From: Streptomyces sp. CBMA291 | GTDB taxonomy: Bacteria; Actinomycetota; Actinomycetes; Streptomycetales; Streptomycetaceae | Length of the DNA: 64,000 bases | NCBI RefSeq assembly: GCF_014596525.1 | Contig: NZ_MSJP01000053.1 | Location: 62,001 to 126,000 of the forward strand | Direction of reading: 5' to 3' | Shown here: positions 48,811-57,749 of the stretch, piece after piece | Layout of the letters: every line of letters begins with the position of its first letter | How positions within the stretch are numbered: position 1 is the first letter of the stretch | Position numbers and translations under genes: made by a program | The notes under the pieces: generated by a model | What the model saw: only the letters and a program-made list of their open reading frames with translations | What the model was told of the DNA's origin: nothing | Databases searched by the model: none

Positions 48811-50162
48811 TGAGCACGTCCACCGAGCTGTTCTCCGACCAGCTGGCGGCCACCACCCTGCTGCGTTTCGCCACCGCCGGCTCCGTCGACGACGGCAAGT
48901 CGACCCTGGTGGGACGGCTTCTCCACGACTCCAAGTCGGTCCTGGCCGACCAGCTGGAGGCCGTCGAGCACGCCTCCCGCTCCCGCGGTCAGGAGGCGCC
49001 CGACCTGGCGCTCCTCACCGACGGTCTGCGGGCCGAGCGCGAGCAGGGCATCACCATCGACGTGGCCTACCGCTACTTCGCCACGCCCCGCCGCCGGTTC
49101 ATCCTCGCCGACACCCCCGGGCACGTGCAGTACACCCGGAACATGGTGACCGGCGCCTCCACCGCCGAACTCGCCGTGGTCCTCGTCGACGCCCGCAACG
49201 GCGTCGTGGAGCAGACCCGCCGCCACGCGGCCGTCGCCGCGCTGCTGCGCGTCCCGCACGTGGTCCTGGCCGTGAACAAGATGGACCTGGTCGACTACCA
49301 GGAGTCCGTCTTCGCCGCGATCGCCGCCGAGTTCACCACCTACGCCTCCGAGCTGGGCGTCCCGGAGATCACCGCGATCCCGATCTCCGCGCTCGCCGGC
49401 GACAACGTGGTGGAGCCTTCGGCGCACATGGACTGGTACGGCGGCCCGACGGTCCTGGAGCACCTGGAGACCGTCCCGGTCAGCCACGACCTGACGGACT
49501 GCCACGCGCGCTTCCCCGTGCAGTACGTGATCCGCCCGCAGACCGCCGAGCACCCCGACTACCGGGGTTACGCCGGTCAGGTCGCGGCCGGTGCCTTCCG
49601 GGTCGGCGAGCAGATCACCGTCCTGCCCTCGGGGAAGACCTCCACGATCACCGGGATCGACGCGCTCGGCGAGCCCGTGGACATCGCCTGGGCCCCCCAG
49701 TCGGTCACGATCCGGCTCGCCGACGACATCGACATCTCGCGCGGCGACCTGCTCGCCCCGAGCGGTGACGCCCCGACGACCACGCAGGACATCGAGGCGA
49801 CCGTCTGCCACGTGGCGGACCAGGCCCTCGCCGTGGGCCAGCGGGTGCTGCTCAAGCACACCACCCGTACGGTCAAGGCGATCGTCAAGGAGATCCCCTC
49901 GCGGCTGACCCTGGACGACCTGTCCCAGCACCCGAACCCGGGGCAGCTGGTCGCCAACGACATCGGCCGGGTCAGGGTCCGTACCGCAGAGCCGCTCGCG
50001 CTCGACGCCTACGTCGACTCGCGCCGCACCGGCTCCTTCCTGCTCATCGACCCCGCCGACGGCACCACCCTCGCCGCCGGGATGGCGGGCGAGTCCTTCG
50101 CCACCAACAAGGCCGTCGCCGAGGCCGCGGACACCGCGGACGAAGAAGGGTGGGACTTCTAG
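48810..50162 (+). CDS. cysN: sulfate adenylyltransferase, large GTPase subunit
   Basis: The 450-residue EF-Tu-like GTPase has GSVDDGKSTLVGRL (G1), DTPGHVQYTRNMVTGAS (G3) and VLAVNKMDLV (G4). GTP hydrolysis drives APS formation by CysD. ATG 48810 overlaps the last base of the cysD stop (TAATG). It lacks a fused CysC domain, consistent with the separate cysC gene. A 212-bp gap then separates it from the sulfonate transporter genes. Confidence 0.96.
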   Translation: MSTSTELFSDQLAATTLLRFATAGSVDDGKSTLVGRLLHDSKSVLADQLEAVEHASRSRGQEAPDLALLTDGLRAEREQGITIDVAYRYFATPRRRFILADTPGHVQYTRNMVTGASTAELAVVLVDARNGVVEQTRRHAAVAALLRVPHVVLAVNKMDLVDYQESVFAAIAAEFTTYASELGVPEITAIPISALAGDNVVEPSAHMDWYGGPTVLEHLETVPVSHDLTDCHARFPVQYVIRPQTAEHPDYRGYAGQVAAGAFRVGEQITVLPSGKTSTITGIDALGEPVDIAWAPQSVTIRLADDIDISRGDLLAPSGDAPTTTQDIEATVCHVADQALAVGQRVLLKHTTRTVKAIVKEIPSRLTLDDLSQHPNPGQLVANDIGRVRVRTAEPLALDAYVDSRRTGSFLLIDPADGTTLAAGMAGESFATNKAVAEAADTADEEGWDF

Positions 50163-50374
50163 ACCATGCTTTCCGACATCTACTCGACCTTCGCGAAGGA
50201 GGGGGGCCGCGTGGGCAGCGGCACCCTCGGCAGCGGCCAGGGCGGCGTGGGGCGATGTGCGCGGTGACGTACGCGCACCGCTCGCGCGCCCGCACCCCCC
50301 ACGAGCCGTACCCGCCCTTGCTCCATCGCCGAAGACGTGCGTCGTGAGACCACGTGTCGAGAGGAAAGCCTCCC

Positions 50375-51514
50375 GTGTCTGCCCAAGGAAACTCCCGCAC
50401 CACCCGTAACATCGCGCGCCGGGGCGTCGTCGCCGCCGCCGCGCTGCCCCTGCTGGTCGGCGCCCTCGCCTCCTGCGGCTACGGCTCCGAGGCGGCGAAG
50501 GACAAGCCCGCCGACCAGAAGGCCCCGGTCGCGGCCGACGCGAAGAAGCTCTCCGCCCCGGAGGTCCGGCTCGGCTACTTCCCGAACCTGACCCACGCCA
50601 CCGCGCTGATCGGCGTCCAGGACGGTCTGATCCAGAAGGAACTGGGCGGTACGGTCCTCAAGCCGCAGACCTTCAACGCGGGCCCGTCCGAGATCGAGGC
50701 GCTCAACGGCGGCTCGCTCGACATCGGCTTCATCGGCCCCTCGCCCTCGATCAACGCCTACGTCAAGTCCAAGGGCAGCAACCTGCGGATCATCTCCGGC
50801 TCCGCCTCCGGCGGCGTGAAGCTGGTGGTGAACCCGGCGAAGATCAAGACCCTGGACGACATCAAGGGCAAGCGGATCGCCACCCCCCAGAAGGGCAACA
50901 CGCAGGACGTCGCGCTGCTCAACTGGATAGCGGAGAAGGGCTGGAAGGTCGACCCCGAGTCCGGCAAGGGTGACGTCTCCGTCGTCCGCACGGACAACAA
51001 GGTCACCCCGGACGCCTTCAAGTCCGGCTCCATCGACGGTGCTTGGGTGCCCGAGCCGACCGCGTCCAAGCTGGTGGCCGAGGGCGGATCCGTCCTTCTC
51101 GACGAGACCAGTCTGTGGCCCGACAAGAAGTTCGTGATCACGAACGTGATCGTGTCGCAGAAGTTCCTCAGCGAGCACCCGGACGTGGTCGAGGCCGTGC
51201 TGAAGGGCACGGTGAAGACCAACGAGTGGATCAACGCCAACCCGGACAAGGCGAAGGGCTCGGCCAACGCGGCGCTGAAGTCCCTCGGCGGCAAGCCGCT
51301 CGCCGACAAGGTCATCGACCCGGCGTGGCCGAGCATCGCGATCACCGACGACCCGCTGGCGGCGACGTTGAGGACGCAGTCCGAGTGGGCGGTCAAGGCC
51401 CAGCTCATCAAGCAGCCCGACCTGGCCGGCATCTACGACCTGAAGCTCCTGAACAAGGTGCTGAAGGCCGCGGGCAAGCCCGAGGTCTCCGACGCCGGTC
51501 TCGGCGTCAAGTAA
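50375..51514 (+). CDS. sulfonate-type ABC transporter substrate-binding lipoprotein
   Basis: The 379-residue protein has a Tat/Sec-like N-terminus with RNIARRGVVAAAALPLLVGA and a lipobox LASC, so it should be lipid-anchored outside the membrane. The mature part matches SsuA/NrtA folds: VRLGYFPNLTHATALIGVQD, LNGGSLDIGFIGPSPSINAY and DAFKSGSIDGAWVPEPTASK. It follows the assimilatory sulfur genes, so aliphatic sulfonates or sulfate esters are the likely cargo. GTG 50375 was chosen for GAGAGGA nine bases upstream; GTG 50354 is an alternative. Confidence 0.87.
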   Translation: MSAQGNSRTTRNIARRGVVAAAALPLLVGALASCGYGSEAAKDKPADQKAPVAADAKKLSAPEVRLGYFPNLTHATALIGVQDGLIQKELGGTVLKPQTFNAGPSEIEALNGGSLDIGFIGPSPSINAYVKSKGSNLRIISGSASGGVKLVVNPAKIKTLDDIKGKRIATPQKGNTQDVALLNWIAEKGWKVDPESGKGDVSVVRTDNKVTPDAFKSGSIDGAWVPEPTASKLVAEGGSVLLDETSLWPDKKFVITNVIVSQKFLSEHPDVVEAVLKGTVKTNEWINANPDKAKGSANAALKSLGGKPLADKVIDPAWPSIAITDDPLAATLRTQSEWAVKAQLIKQPDLAGIYDLKLLNKVLKAAGKPEVSDAGLGVK

Positions 51515-51558
51515 CCGCGACGAGTCCGAGATTCCGTAACCCCCAGGAGGTGACGACC

Positions 51559-52353
51559 ATGGCCACGACGTTCGCCAAGGCTGCCGACGGCACCGTAGCG
51601 GAGCAGCCGCACGCCGCCCGGATCGAGCACGTCTCGAAGTCCTTCACCGGCCCGGCCGGTACCCAACTCGTCCTGGACGACGTCAGTCTGGACGTCGCGC
51701 CCGGCGAGTTCGTCACCATCCTGGGGGCCTCGGGGTGTGGCAAGTCCACGCTGCTGAACCTGGTCGCCGGACTGGACCTGCCGACCCAGGGCGCCATCGC
51801 GACCCCGGGCGGCCGGCCCGCTCTGATGTTCCAGGAGCACGCCCTCTTCCCGTGGCTGACGGCGGGCAAGAACATCGAACTCGCCCTCCGGCTGCGGGGG
51901 GTGGCCCGCGCCGAGCGCAAGCAGGAGGCGGAGCGGCTGCTCGACCTCGTCCGGCTCGGCGGCTCGCACGGCAAGCGGGTGCACGAGCTGTCCGGCGGCA
52001 TGCGGCAGCGCGTCGCACTGGCCCGCGCTCTCGCCCAGGACAGCCAACTCCTGCTGATGGACGAGCCGTTCGCCGCGCTCGACGCCATCACCCGGGACGT
52101 CCTGCACGGCGAACTCACCCGGGTCTGGGAGGAGACGAACCTCTCCGTCCTGTTCGTCACCCACAATGTGCGCGAGGCCGTGCGTCTCGCGCAGCGCGTG
52201 GTGCTGCTCTCCTCCCGGCCCGGCCGGGTGGCCAAGGAGTGGACCGTGGACATCCCGCAGCCGCGCCGCATCGAGGACTCGGACGTGGCCGAGCTGTCCC
52301 TTGAGATCACTGAACACCTGCGTGGGGAGATCCGCCGCCATGGCCAGCACTGA
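51559..52353 (+). CDS. sulfonate-type ABC transporter ATP-binding protein
   Basis: The 264-residue ATPase has GASGCGKSTLL (Walker A), LSGGMRQRVALARAL (signature) and LLLMDEPFAALDAITR (Walker B and D-loop). LFVTHNVREAVRL holds the switch His. SsuB/TauB/NrtD-type sequence features and the neighbouring genes support sulfonate uptake. ATG 51559 lies behind AGGAGGTGA. The gene overlaps the permease gene by 14 bases. Confidence 0.93.
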   Translation: MATTFAKAADGTVAEQPHAARIEHVSKSFTGPAGTQLVLDDVSLDVAPGEFVTILGASGCGKSTLLNLVAGLDLPTQGAIATPGGRPALMFQEHALFPWLTAGKNIELALRLRGVARAERKQEAERLLDLVRLGGSHGKRVHELSGGMRQRVALARALAQDSQLLLMDEPFAALDAITRDVLHGELTRVWEETNLSVLFVTHNVREAVRLAQRVVLLSSRPGRVAKEWTVDIPQPRRIEDSDVAELSLEITEHLRGEIRRHGQH

Positions 52354-53227
52354 CACCGCCGCGACGGCCAAGCCGGACGACCTCGCGGGTCTGGAGGCCG
52401 GACTCGACGCGCTGGACGCGGTCGAGATCCGCCGCACCCCGGTCCGCGAGGTCCTCGTCAAGAAGATCCTCCCGCCGACCCTGGCCGTCGTCCTCGTCGT
52501 CGCCGTCTGGCAGATCCTCGTCTCGGCGAAGATCACCGAGGAGACCAAGCTGCCCGCGCCGTCCGCGGTGTGGGACGGTCTGGCCGACATGTGGCTCCAG
52601 GGCACCCTGCTCGAAGTCATCTGGACCAGCGTGTCGCGGGGTCTGGCGGGCTTCCTGCTCGCCCTCGCCATCGGCACCCCGCTGGGTCTCCTGGTGGCCC
52701 GGGTGAAGTTCGTACGCGCCGCCATCGGACCGATCCTGTCCGGTCTCCAGTCGCTGCCCTCGGTGGCCTGGGTGCCGCCTGCCGTGCTCTGGTTCGGCCT
52801 GAACGACGCGATGATGTACACCGTGATCCTGCTCGGCGCGGTCCCCTCCATCGCCAACGGACTGGTCTCCGGAGTCGACCAGGTGCCGCCGCTCTTCCTG
52901 CGGGCCGGCCGCACCCTGGGCGCCACCGGCCTCAAGGGCACCTGGCACGTGGTCCTGCCGGCCGCGCTGCCCGGCTATCTGGCGGGGCTCAAGCAGGGCT
53001 GGGCGTTCTCCTGGCGTTCCCTGATGGCCGCCGAGATCATCGCATCCTCCCCCGATCTGGGCCTCGGTCTCGGCCAGCTCCTGGAGAACGGGCGCAACAA
53101 CATCGACCTGCCCGGCGTGTTCATGGCGATCCTGCTCATCCTGATCGTCGGCATCGCGATCGACCTGCTGATCTTCAGCCCGCTCGAACGCTGGGTGCTC
53201 CGCAGCCGCGGTCTCCTGGTGAAGTGA
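52340..53227 (+). CDS. sulfonate-type ABC transporter permease
   Basis: The 295-residue permease has about six membrane helices. The binding-protein-dependent transport fold has the EAA-loop region ATGLKGTWHVVLPAALPGYL and the family motif GWAFSWRSLMAAEIIASSPD near the end. SsuC/TauC-like features fit the two preceding genes. Start ATG 52340 lies inside the end of the ATPase gene. Confidence 0.93.
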   Translation: MASTDTAATAKPDDLAGLEAGLDALDAVEIRRTPVREVLVKKILPPTLAVVLVVAVWQILVSAKITEETKLPAPSAVWDGLADMWLQGTLLEVIWTSVSRGLAGFLLALAIGTPLGLLVARVKFVRAAIGPILSGLQSLPSVAWVPPAVLWFGLNDAMMYTVILLGAVPSIANGLVSGVDQVPPLFLRAGRTLGATGLKGTWHVVLPAALPGYLAGLKQGWAFSWRSLMAAEIIASSPDLGLGLGQLLENGRNNIDLPGVFMAILLILIVGIAIDLLIFSPLERWVLRSRGLLVK

Positions 53228-53237
53228 GCCGAACGCC

Positions 53238-53984
53238 ATGAACCGTCCCGTCCTCCTCGTGGTCGCCCACGGCAGCCGCGACCCCCGGCACGCGGAGACC
53301 GTCCTCGCGCTGGTGCGCCGGGCCGCCTCGCTGCGGCCCGGACTGCGGGCGGAGACGGCGTTCCTCGACTTCAACCTGCCGTCGGTGCCGGGAGTGCTGG
53401 ACCGGCTCGCGGCCGACGGGGTACGGGACGTGGTGGCGCTGCCGCTGCTGCTGACCCGGGCCTTCCACGCGAAGGCCGACATACCCGCCGTCCTGCGGCA
53501 GGCCCCCGCCTCGCTGGACGTCCGGCAGGCGGAGGTCCTGGGACCCTCACCGCTGCTCGTCGCGGCGGTGGAGCGGCGGTTGTACGAGGCCGGGCTCACG
53601 CCCGGCGACAAGAGCACCACCGGGGTCGTCCTGGCCTCGGCGGGCTCCACCGACCCGGAGGCGATCGCGGTGATCGCAGAAACGGCGCGGGAGCTGCGGC
53701 GCACCGGTTGGTGCTCCGTGCGGCCCGCGTTCGCCTCCGCATCTCTTCCCCGTACGGAGGAGGCCGTCGCGGCCCTGCGTACGGAGCCTGGTGTCGGCCG
53801 GGTGGCGGTCGCCCCGTATGTGATCGCCCCCGGCCGGCTCCCGGACCGCATCGCGGCGGGCGCGGCGGACGCGGACGTCCTCGCGGGCGTCCTCGGGCCC
53901 TCCCCCGAGCTGGCCCGGCTGCTCCTCGACCGGTACGACGGGGCGCGGACGGCCCGTCAACCGGTGGCGGCCCGCACGGCCTGA
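53238..53984 (+). CDS. sirohydrochlorin chelatase (CbiX/SirB type)
   Basis: The 248-residue protein starts VLLVVAHGSRDPRHAETVLA, the CbiX signature with a metal-binding His. A second half with VVLASAGSTDPEA suggests an internal repeat. It inserts iron (or cobalt) into sirohydrochlorin. Siroheme is the cofactor of sulfite reductase encoded at 44738, so its place at the end of the sulfur locus is functional. It lies ten bases after the permease gene. Confidence 0.9.
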   Translation: MNRPVLLVVAHGSRDPRHAETVLALVRRAASLRPGLRAETAFLDFNLPSVPGVLDRLAADGVRDVVALPLLLTRAFHAKADIPAVLRQAPASLDVRQAEVLGPSPLLVAAVERRLYEAGLTPGDKSTTGVVLASAGSTDPEAIAVIAETARELRRTGWCSVRPAFASASLPRTEEAVAALRTEPGVGRVAVAPYVIAPGRLPDRIAAGAADADVLAGVLGPSPELARLLLDRYDGARTARQPVAARTA

Positions 53985-54004
53985 GGCCCCGCCCGTCCGG
54001 GGCC
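53985..54004 (+). terminator. terminator after the sulfur locus
   Basis: GGCCCCG and CGGGGCC form a 7-bp stem with a six-base loop directly after the sirohydrochlorin chelatase stop. The next gene is convergent. Confidence 0.6.
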
Positions 54005-54063
54005 GCACCCGGTCTGGGACCCCGTATCGTCCGGTGTGCCGTCCGCCGGGCCCCGGGGTCCGC

Positions 54064-54345
54064 TCACAGCCCCCGGATGGCCTCGGCGAGGTCGGGCCCG
54101 TAGGAAGCCCAGCAGAAGACCGAACCGTCGTGGTTCAGCTCGCCCATGAACCAGTCGCCGGAGTCCTCCACGAGGCAGAACCCGTGGAACGCGAGGATCG
54201 CATGGGGCCGGAGCGTGGTGTGGTCGCCCTGGACGAGGTCCTCGACGACCACGGGCCGGTCGACGGAGATCAGCACGGCACCCGGGTCTCCGGAGAGAGC
54301 CCGTACGCGCTCGATCGTCCATCCGGCAGGGAGGCTTGAGTTCAC
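54064..54345 (-). CDS. hypothetical protein, 93 residues
   Basis: The protein has a mixed alpha/beta look: GWTIERVRALSGDPGAVLIS, then LAFHGFCLVEDSGDWFMGEL and a C-terminal YGPDLAEAIRGL helix. There is no signal peptide or membrane helix. The start is GTG. I do not recognise the family. It lies alone between the sulfur locus and the DsbA-like gene. Confidence 0.65.
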   Translation of the reverse strand: MNSSLPAGWTIERVRALSGDPGAVLISVDRPVVVEDLVQGDHTTLRPHAILAFHGFCLVEDSGDWFMGELNHDGSVFCWASYGPDLAEAIRGL

Positions 54346-54428
54346 CGCCCCATGCTCTCAGCGCGGCGCCCGCCTCAGCCACTCGCCACGAACCGGGGCC
54401 GGATCGACGGCTCCGCGACGCACGGACG

Positions 54429-55079
54429 TCAGCTGAAGTCCAGGCTCCCGGTGCGGGTCCGCTTGAGTTCGAAGAGGTCGGGGTGGTTCGCCAGGACGCG
54501 GAAGCCGTCGAAGAGTTCGGCGGCCTCCTCGCCGCGCGGGACGGCCCGAAGGACCGGTCCGAACCAGACCGTGCCGTCGACGTGAATCGTGGGGGTGCCG
54601 ACGTAGGCGTCGCTCTCCGTCTCCTTGCCCGCGTCGTGGCTGCGGCGGACGGCCTCGTCGTACGCCGGGTCGTGGGCGGCCTCGGCGAGTTCGGCGGGGA
54701 GGCCGAGTTCGGCGAGCGACTCGGCGACGACGGCGTCGAGGTCGTCCCGCTTCCCCTCGTGGATACGGGTGCCGTACGCGGTGTAGAGGGGGCGCAGGAC
54801 GTCCTCGCCGTGCCGTTCGGCGGCGGCCACGGCGACCCGGACCGGGCCGATGGAGGCGTCGACGAGTCTCCGGTACCAGTCGGGCAGGGTGTTGCCCTCG
54901 TTGTGCAGCCAGAGGCTCATGACCTTGAAGCGGAGGTCGATGTCCCGGTGCCGCTCGACCTCCAGGATCCAGCGCGAGGTGATCCAGGCGAAGGGGCAGG
55001 CGGGGTCGAAGTAGAAGTCGACGGCGGTACGGGAGGTGGCGGCGGTCGCGGTCGGTGCGGCGCTCTCGGTGGTCGTCAT
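54429..55079 (-). CDS. DsbA-fold protein of the Rv2466c/mycothiol-dependent nitroreductase type
   Basis: The 216-residue protein has a thioredoxin/DsbA fold: [20 protein letters not shown] carries the active-site region and [20 protein letters not shown] the cis-Pro loop. Family members use a CPWC site with mycothiol. Here the second Cys is Ala (CPFA), so it must act through a single Cys or in a non-redox role. It is probably cytosolic, as no signal peptide is present. Confidence 0.83.
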   Translation of the reverse strand: MTTTESAAPTATAATSRTAVDFYFDPACPFAWITSRWILEVERHRDIDLRFKVMSLWLHNEGNTLPDWYRRLVDASIGPVRVAVAAAERHGEDVLRPLYTAYGTRIHEGKRDDLDAVVAESLAELGLPAELAEAAHDPAYDEAVRRSHDAGKETESDAYVGTPTIHVDGTVWFGPVLRAVPRGEEAAELFDGFRVLANHPDLFELKRTRTGSLDFS

Positions 55080-55168
55080 ACGTCGAATCTAGCCAGCGAC
55101 CGGCCCGCTCCTTTGGGCCATTCCAGTGCGCCGGGAGTGGGCCACTTCGCCCCTCCTCCTCTTTCCCG

Positions 55169-55723
55169 TCAGTCCTCGTGGGTCATCTCCACCAGCTTGC
55201 GGACGGTGTTCCAGTTTCGTGCCGTGGCCACCATTCCCCTGGCCGTCGAGGGGCGGGAGATCGCGTCGGCCAGCCTGGAGGTGCCCAGACCGCCGGGGAC
55301 ATGGAGATAGAGGACCCGGTCGCCGAGCGCGAAGTCCTCGGGGAGGTACGCCTCCCGGTCGATCCCGGCGAAGCGCTCGGGGTCGGCGGCTCCGGAGAGG
55401 TAGATGGCGTGGAGCTGCTTTCCTTCCAGCGTCTCGGCGGGGAAGGGGCAGGCTTCGGCCACCGCCGCCAGATAGGCGCCGTCGCGGACGAGGCAGTCGA
55501 CGCGGAAGCCGAACCGGGCTTCGATCGCGTCCTCGATCGCGGTGGCGAGCGCCTCCTCGGAGGCGGTGGAGTCGGTGGTGAAGACCGCGTTCCCGCTCTG
55601 CAAATAGGTGCGGACGTGTCGGTGGCCCAGCTCTTCGAGGCAGGTCCGCAGCTCCGCCATGGGGACCTTGCGGCGTCCGCTCACATTGATGCCGCGGAGC
55701 AGGAGTGCGTATGTCTGCGTCAT
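55169..55723 (-). CDS. DUF1697 family protein
   Basis: The 184-residue protein has the family N-terminus YALLLRGINVSGRRKVPMAE, then HRHVRTYLQSGNAVF and ARNWNTVRKLVEM at the end. DUF1697 proteins are widespread small cytoplasmic proteins of unknown function. Start ATG 55723. No coupled neighbour. Confidence 0.88.
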   Translation of the reverse strand: MTQTYALLLRGINVSGRRKVPMAELRTCLEELGHRHVRTYLQSGNAVFTTDSTASEEALATAIEDAIEARFGFRVDCLVRDGAYLAAVAEACPFPAETLEGKQLHAIYLSGAADPERFAGIDREAYLPEDFALGDRVLYLHVPGGLGTSRLADAISRPSTARGMVATARNWNTVRKLVEMTHED

Positions 55724-55964
55724 GGGATCACCCTAGGTCGGCCACCGCGCCTCGTGGGGGGCGGCGCGGTGACCGGTTCGAACACTGTCCGATCAGGGGA
55801 GCCACGGAAAGACTCTTCACCCATCTGTGATTTATTCAACAATCCTTCGTAATGATGAACCGCTCGCGAACCCTTTCATTTGCGTCGATAGCGGGTGGGC
55901 GGGGGTCGGGGCGGTCGGCACGGGTGGGAGAATTCGGCCCATCGCACGGATGAAGGAGAGGTCG

Positions 55965-56822
55965 ATGGACGAGGCGCGGGCGCGGGAGATCCTGGCCGGG
56001 GCGGGGCTGCCGGTCGCGGAGGCGCGGCTGCTCGCCCTCGGTGAGAACGTGGTCTTCACCGTGGGGGAACTCGTCGTGAAGGTGGGCCGGGACGCCGAGG
56101 TGTTCGAGCGTGCCGAGCGGGAGCTCGCGCTCGCCGGCTGGCTCGCCGAGGCGGACTTCCCCACCGTACGGGCGGCCGAGCCGGCGCCGCGCCGGGTGGA
56201 GGGCCACCCGGTCACCCTCTGGCACCGGCTGCCCGACGCCGTGCGCCCCAGCGAACCGCGCGATCTGGCACCGCTGCTCAAGCGGGTGCACGCGCTGCCG
56301 GAGCCGACGGGCTTCACGCTGCCCCGGCGGGAGCTGCTGGGCGGGGTCGAGCGGTGGCTGCGGCTCGCGGGGGACGCGATCGACCCGGCGGACGCGGCGT
56401 TCCTGCGGGAGCGGCGCGACTCCTTCGCCCCGGCGGCGGCGGCGCTCGCCCCGCGTCTGGCGCCGGGCCCGATCCACGGCGACGCCCTCCCCCGGAATGT
56501 GCACGTCGGTCCGGACGGTCCGGTCCTGGTGGACCTGGAGACCTTCTCCTCGGATCTGCGCGAGCACGATCTGGTGGTGCTCGCGCTCTCCCGGGACCGC
56601 TACGGTCTGGACCCCGCCGCGTACGACGCCTTCACGGAGGCGTACGGCTGGGATGTCAGGGAGTGGGAGGGGTGCGCGGTGCTGCGGGGGGCGCGGGAGA
56701 CCGCGAGCTGTGCGTGGGTGGCGCAGCACGCGCCGGTGAACCCGAAGGCGCTGGCCGAGTTCGAGCGGCGGGTGGCCTCGCTGCGCAGCGGCGATTCCGA
56801 GGTGCGCTGGTACCCGTTCTGA
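55965..56822 (+). CDS. aminoglycoside phosphotransferase-like kinase
   Basis: The 285-residue protein has an APH-type kinase fold: LGENVVFTVGELVVKVGR supplies the ATP-site Lys, PGPIHGDALPRNVHVG is the catalytic loop (HGD, then N), and VLVDLETFSSDLREHDLVVL carries the metal Asp. Substrate is unknown; many actinobacterial members phosphorylate small metabolites rather than drugs. ATG 55965 lies behind AAGGAGAGG. The 241-bp gap upstream is locally A/T-rich, with a likely promoter near 55830-55860. Confidence 0.85.
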   Translation: MDEARAREILAGAGLPVAEARLLALGENVVFTVGELVVKVGRDAEVFERAERELALAGWLAEADFPTVRAAEPAPRRVEGHPVTLWHRLPDAVRPSEPRDLAPLLKRVHALPEPTGFTLPRRELLGGVERWLRLAGDAIDPADAAFLRERRDSFAPAAAALAPRLAPGPIHGDALPRNVHVGPDGPVLVDLETFSSDLREHDLVVLALSRDRYGLDPAAYDAFTEAYGWDVREWEGCAVLRGARETASCAWVAQHAPVNPKALAEFERRVASLRSGDSEVRWYPF

Positions 56823-56868
56823 CATCATGATCCCCGACTGACAGGTCCTAGCGAGCGGGGTGTTGGGG

Positions 56869-57693
56869 ATGAACGTGGAACTGTCCGAGGTGACCCTTGA
56901 CGTCGAGGTGAGCGGGGAGGGTCCGGCGGTCCTGCTGGTGCACGGCTTTCCCGACAGCCGTCTGCTCTGGCGTCATCAGATCCCGGCGCTGAACGCGGCC
57001 GGATTCACCACCGTCGCCCCCACGCTGCGCGGTTTCGGGGCCTCGTCGCGTCCGGAGGGCGGCCCGGAGGCGTACCACCCGGCCAAGCACGCCGGGGATC
57101 TGCTGGAACTGCTGGCGAAGCTGGGGCTCGACCGGGTGCACCTGGTGGGCCACGACTGGGGCTCGGGCATCGTGCAGGGCATCGCCCAGGCTCTGCCGGA
57201 GCGGGTGCGCAGTCTGAGCCTGCTGTCCGTGGGGCATCTGGGTGCCTACCGGGCGGCGGGCTGGGGGCAGCGGCAGCTGTCCTGGTACACGCTGCTGTTC
57301 CAGCTGGCGGGGCTCTCCGAGGAGTGGCTGTCCCGGGACGACTTCGCGCAGCTGCGGGAGATGCTGGCGGAGCACCCGGAGGCGGAGGCGGTGATCGAGC
57401 CGCTGCGGGCGCCGGGCGCGCTGACCTCCGCGCTGAACGTGTACCGCACGGGTCTCACGCCGGAGATCCAGTTCGGCGAGGTGGAGCTGCACCCGCTGGC
57501 GGAGAGCGTGCCGGTGATGGGCGTCTGGTCGGACGGCGACCGTTTCCTGACCGAGCGCTCGATGGCGGACACCGGGGAGTACGTCTCCGGTCCCTGGCGT
57601 TACGAGCGGGTCGAGGGCGCCGGTCACTGGTTCCCGCTGGAGCGTCCGGAACGGCTCAACGAACTGCTGCTCTCCTTCCTCAAGGAGCACTGA
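56869..57693 (+). CDS. alpha/beta hydrolase, epoxide-hydrolase type
   Basis: The 274-residue protein has HGFPDSRLLWRHQIPALNAA (oxyanion HGFP), VGHDWGSGIVQ (nucleophile Asp in GHDWG) and GAGHWFPLERPERLN (catalytic His). The Asp nucleophile indicates epoxide hydrolase or haloalkane dehalogenase chemistry, and the HGFP/GHDWG combination favours epoxides. ATG 56869 follows GGGG; GTG 56860 is possible. It lies 46 bases after the kinase gene and may be co-transcribed. Confidence 0.87.
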   Translation: MNVELSEVTLDVEVSGEGPAVLLVHGFPDSRLLWRHQIPALNAAGFTTVAPTLRGFGASSRPEGGPEAYHPAKHAGDLLELLAKLGLDRVHLVGHDWGSGIVQGIAQALPERVRSLSLLSVGHLGAYRAAGWGQRQLSWYTLLFQLAGLSEEWLSRDDFAQLREMLAEHPEAEAVIEPLRAPGALTSALNVYRTGLTPEIQFGEVELHPLAESVPVMGVWSDGDRFLTERSMADTGEYVSGPWRYERVEGAGHWFPLERPERLNELLLSFLKEH

Positions 57694-57726
57694 GGGCGGT
57701 CCCGCCCCGTCCGGGTCCCCCCGCCG

Positions 57727-57748
57727 GGCCCCGGGTGCTCCCGGGGCC
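57727..57748. terminator. bidirectional terminator between hydrolase and exonuclease genes
   Basis: GGCCCCGGG and CCCGGGGCC form a perfect 9-bp stem on a TGCT loop between convergent genes. It abuts the exonuclease stop. Confidence 0.75.
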
Positions 57749-57749
57749 T

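Noticed and set aside
50166-50267. A 33-codon ORF starting three bases after cysN
   Set aside because: It is Gly/Ser-rich, lacks the leader-peptide motif seen before sulfite reductase, and has no ribosome-binding site of its own. It could be a remnant; support is too weak.
54064-54345. Possible toxin/immunity-type small protein
   Set aside because: There is no partner gene, toxin domain or polymorphic-toxin context, so I left it as hypothetical.
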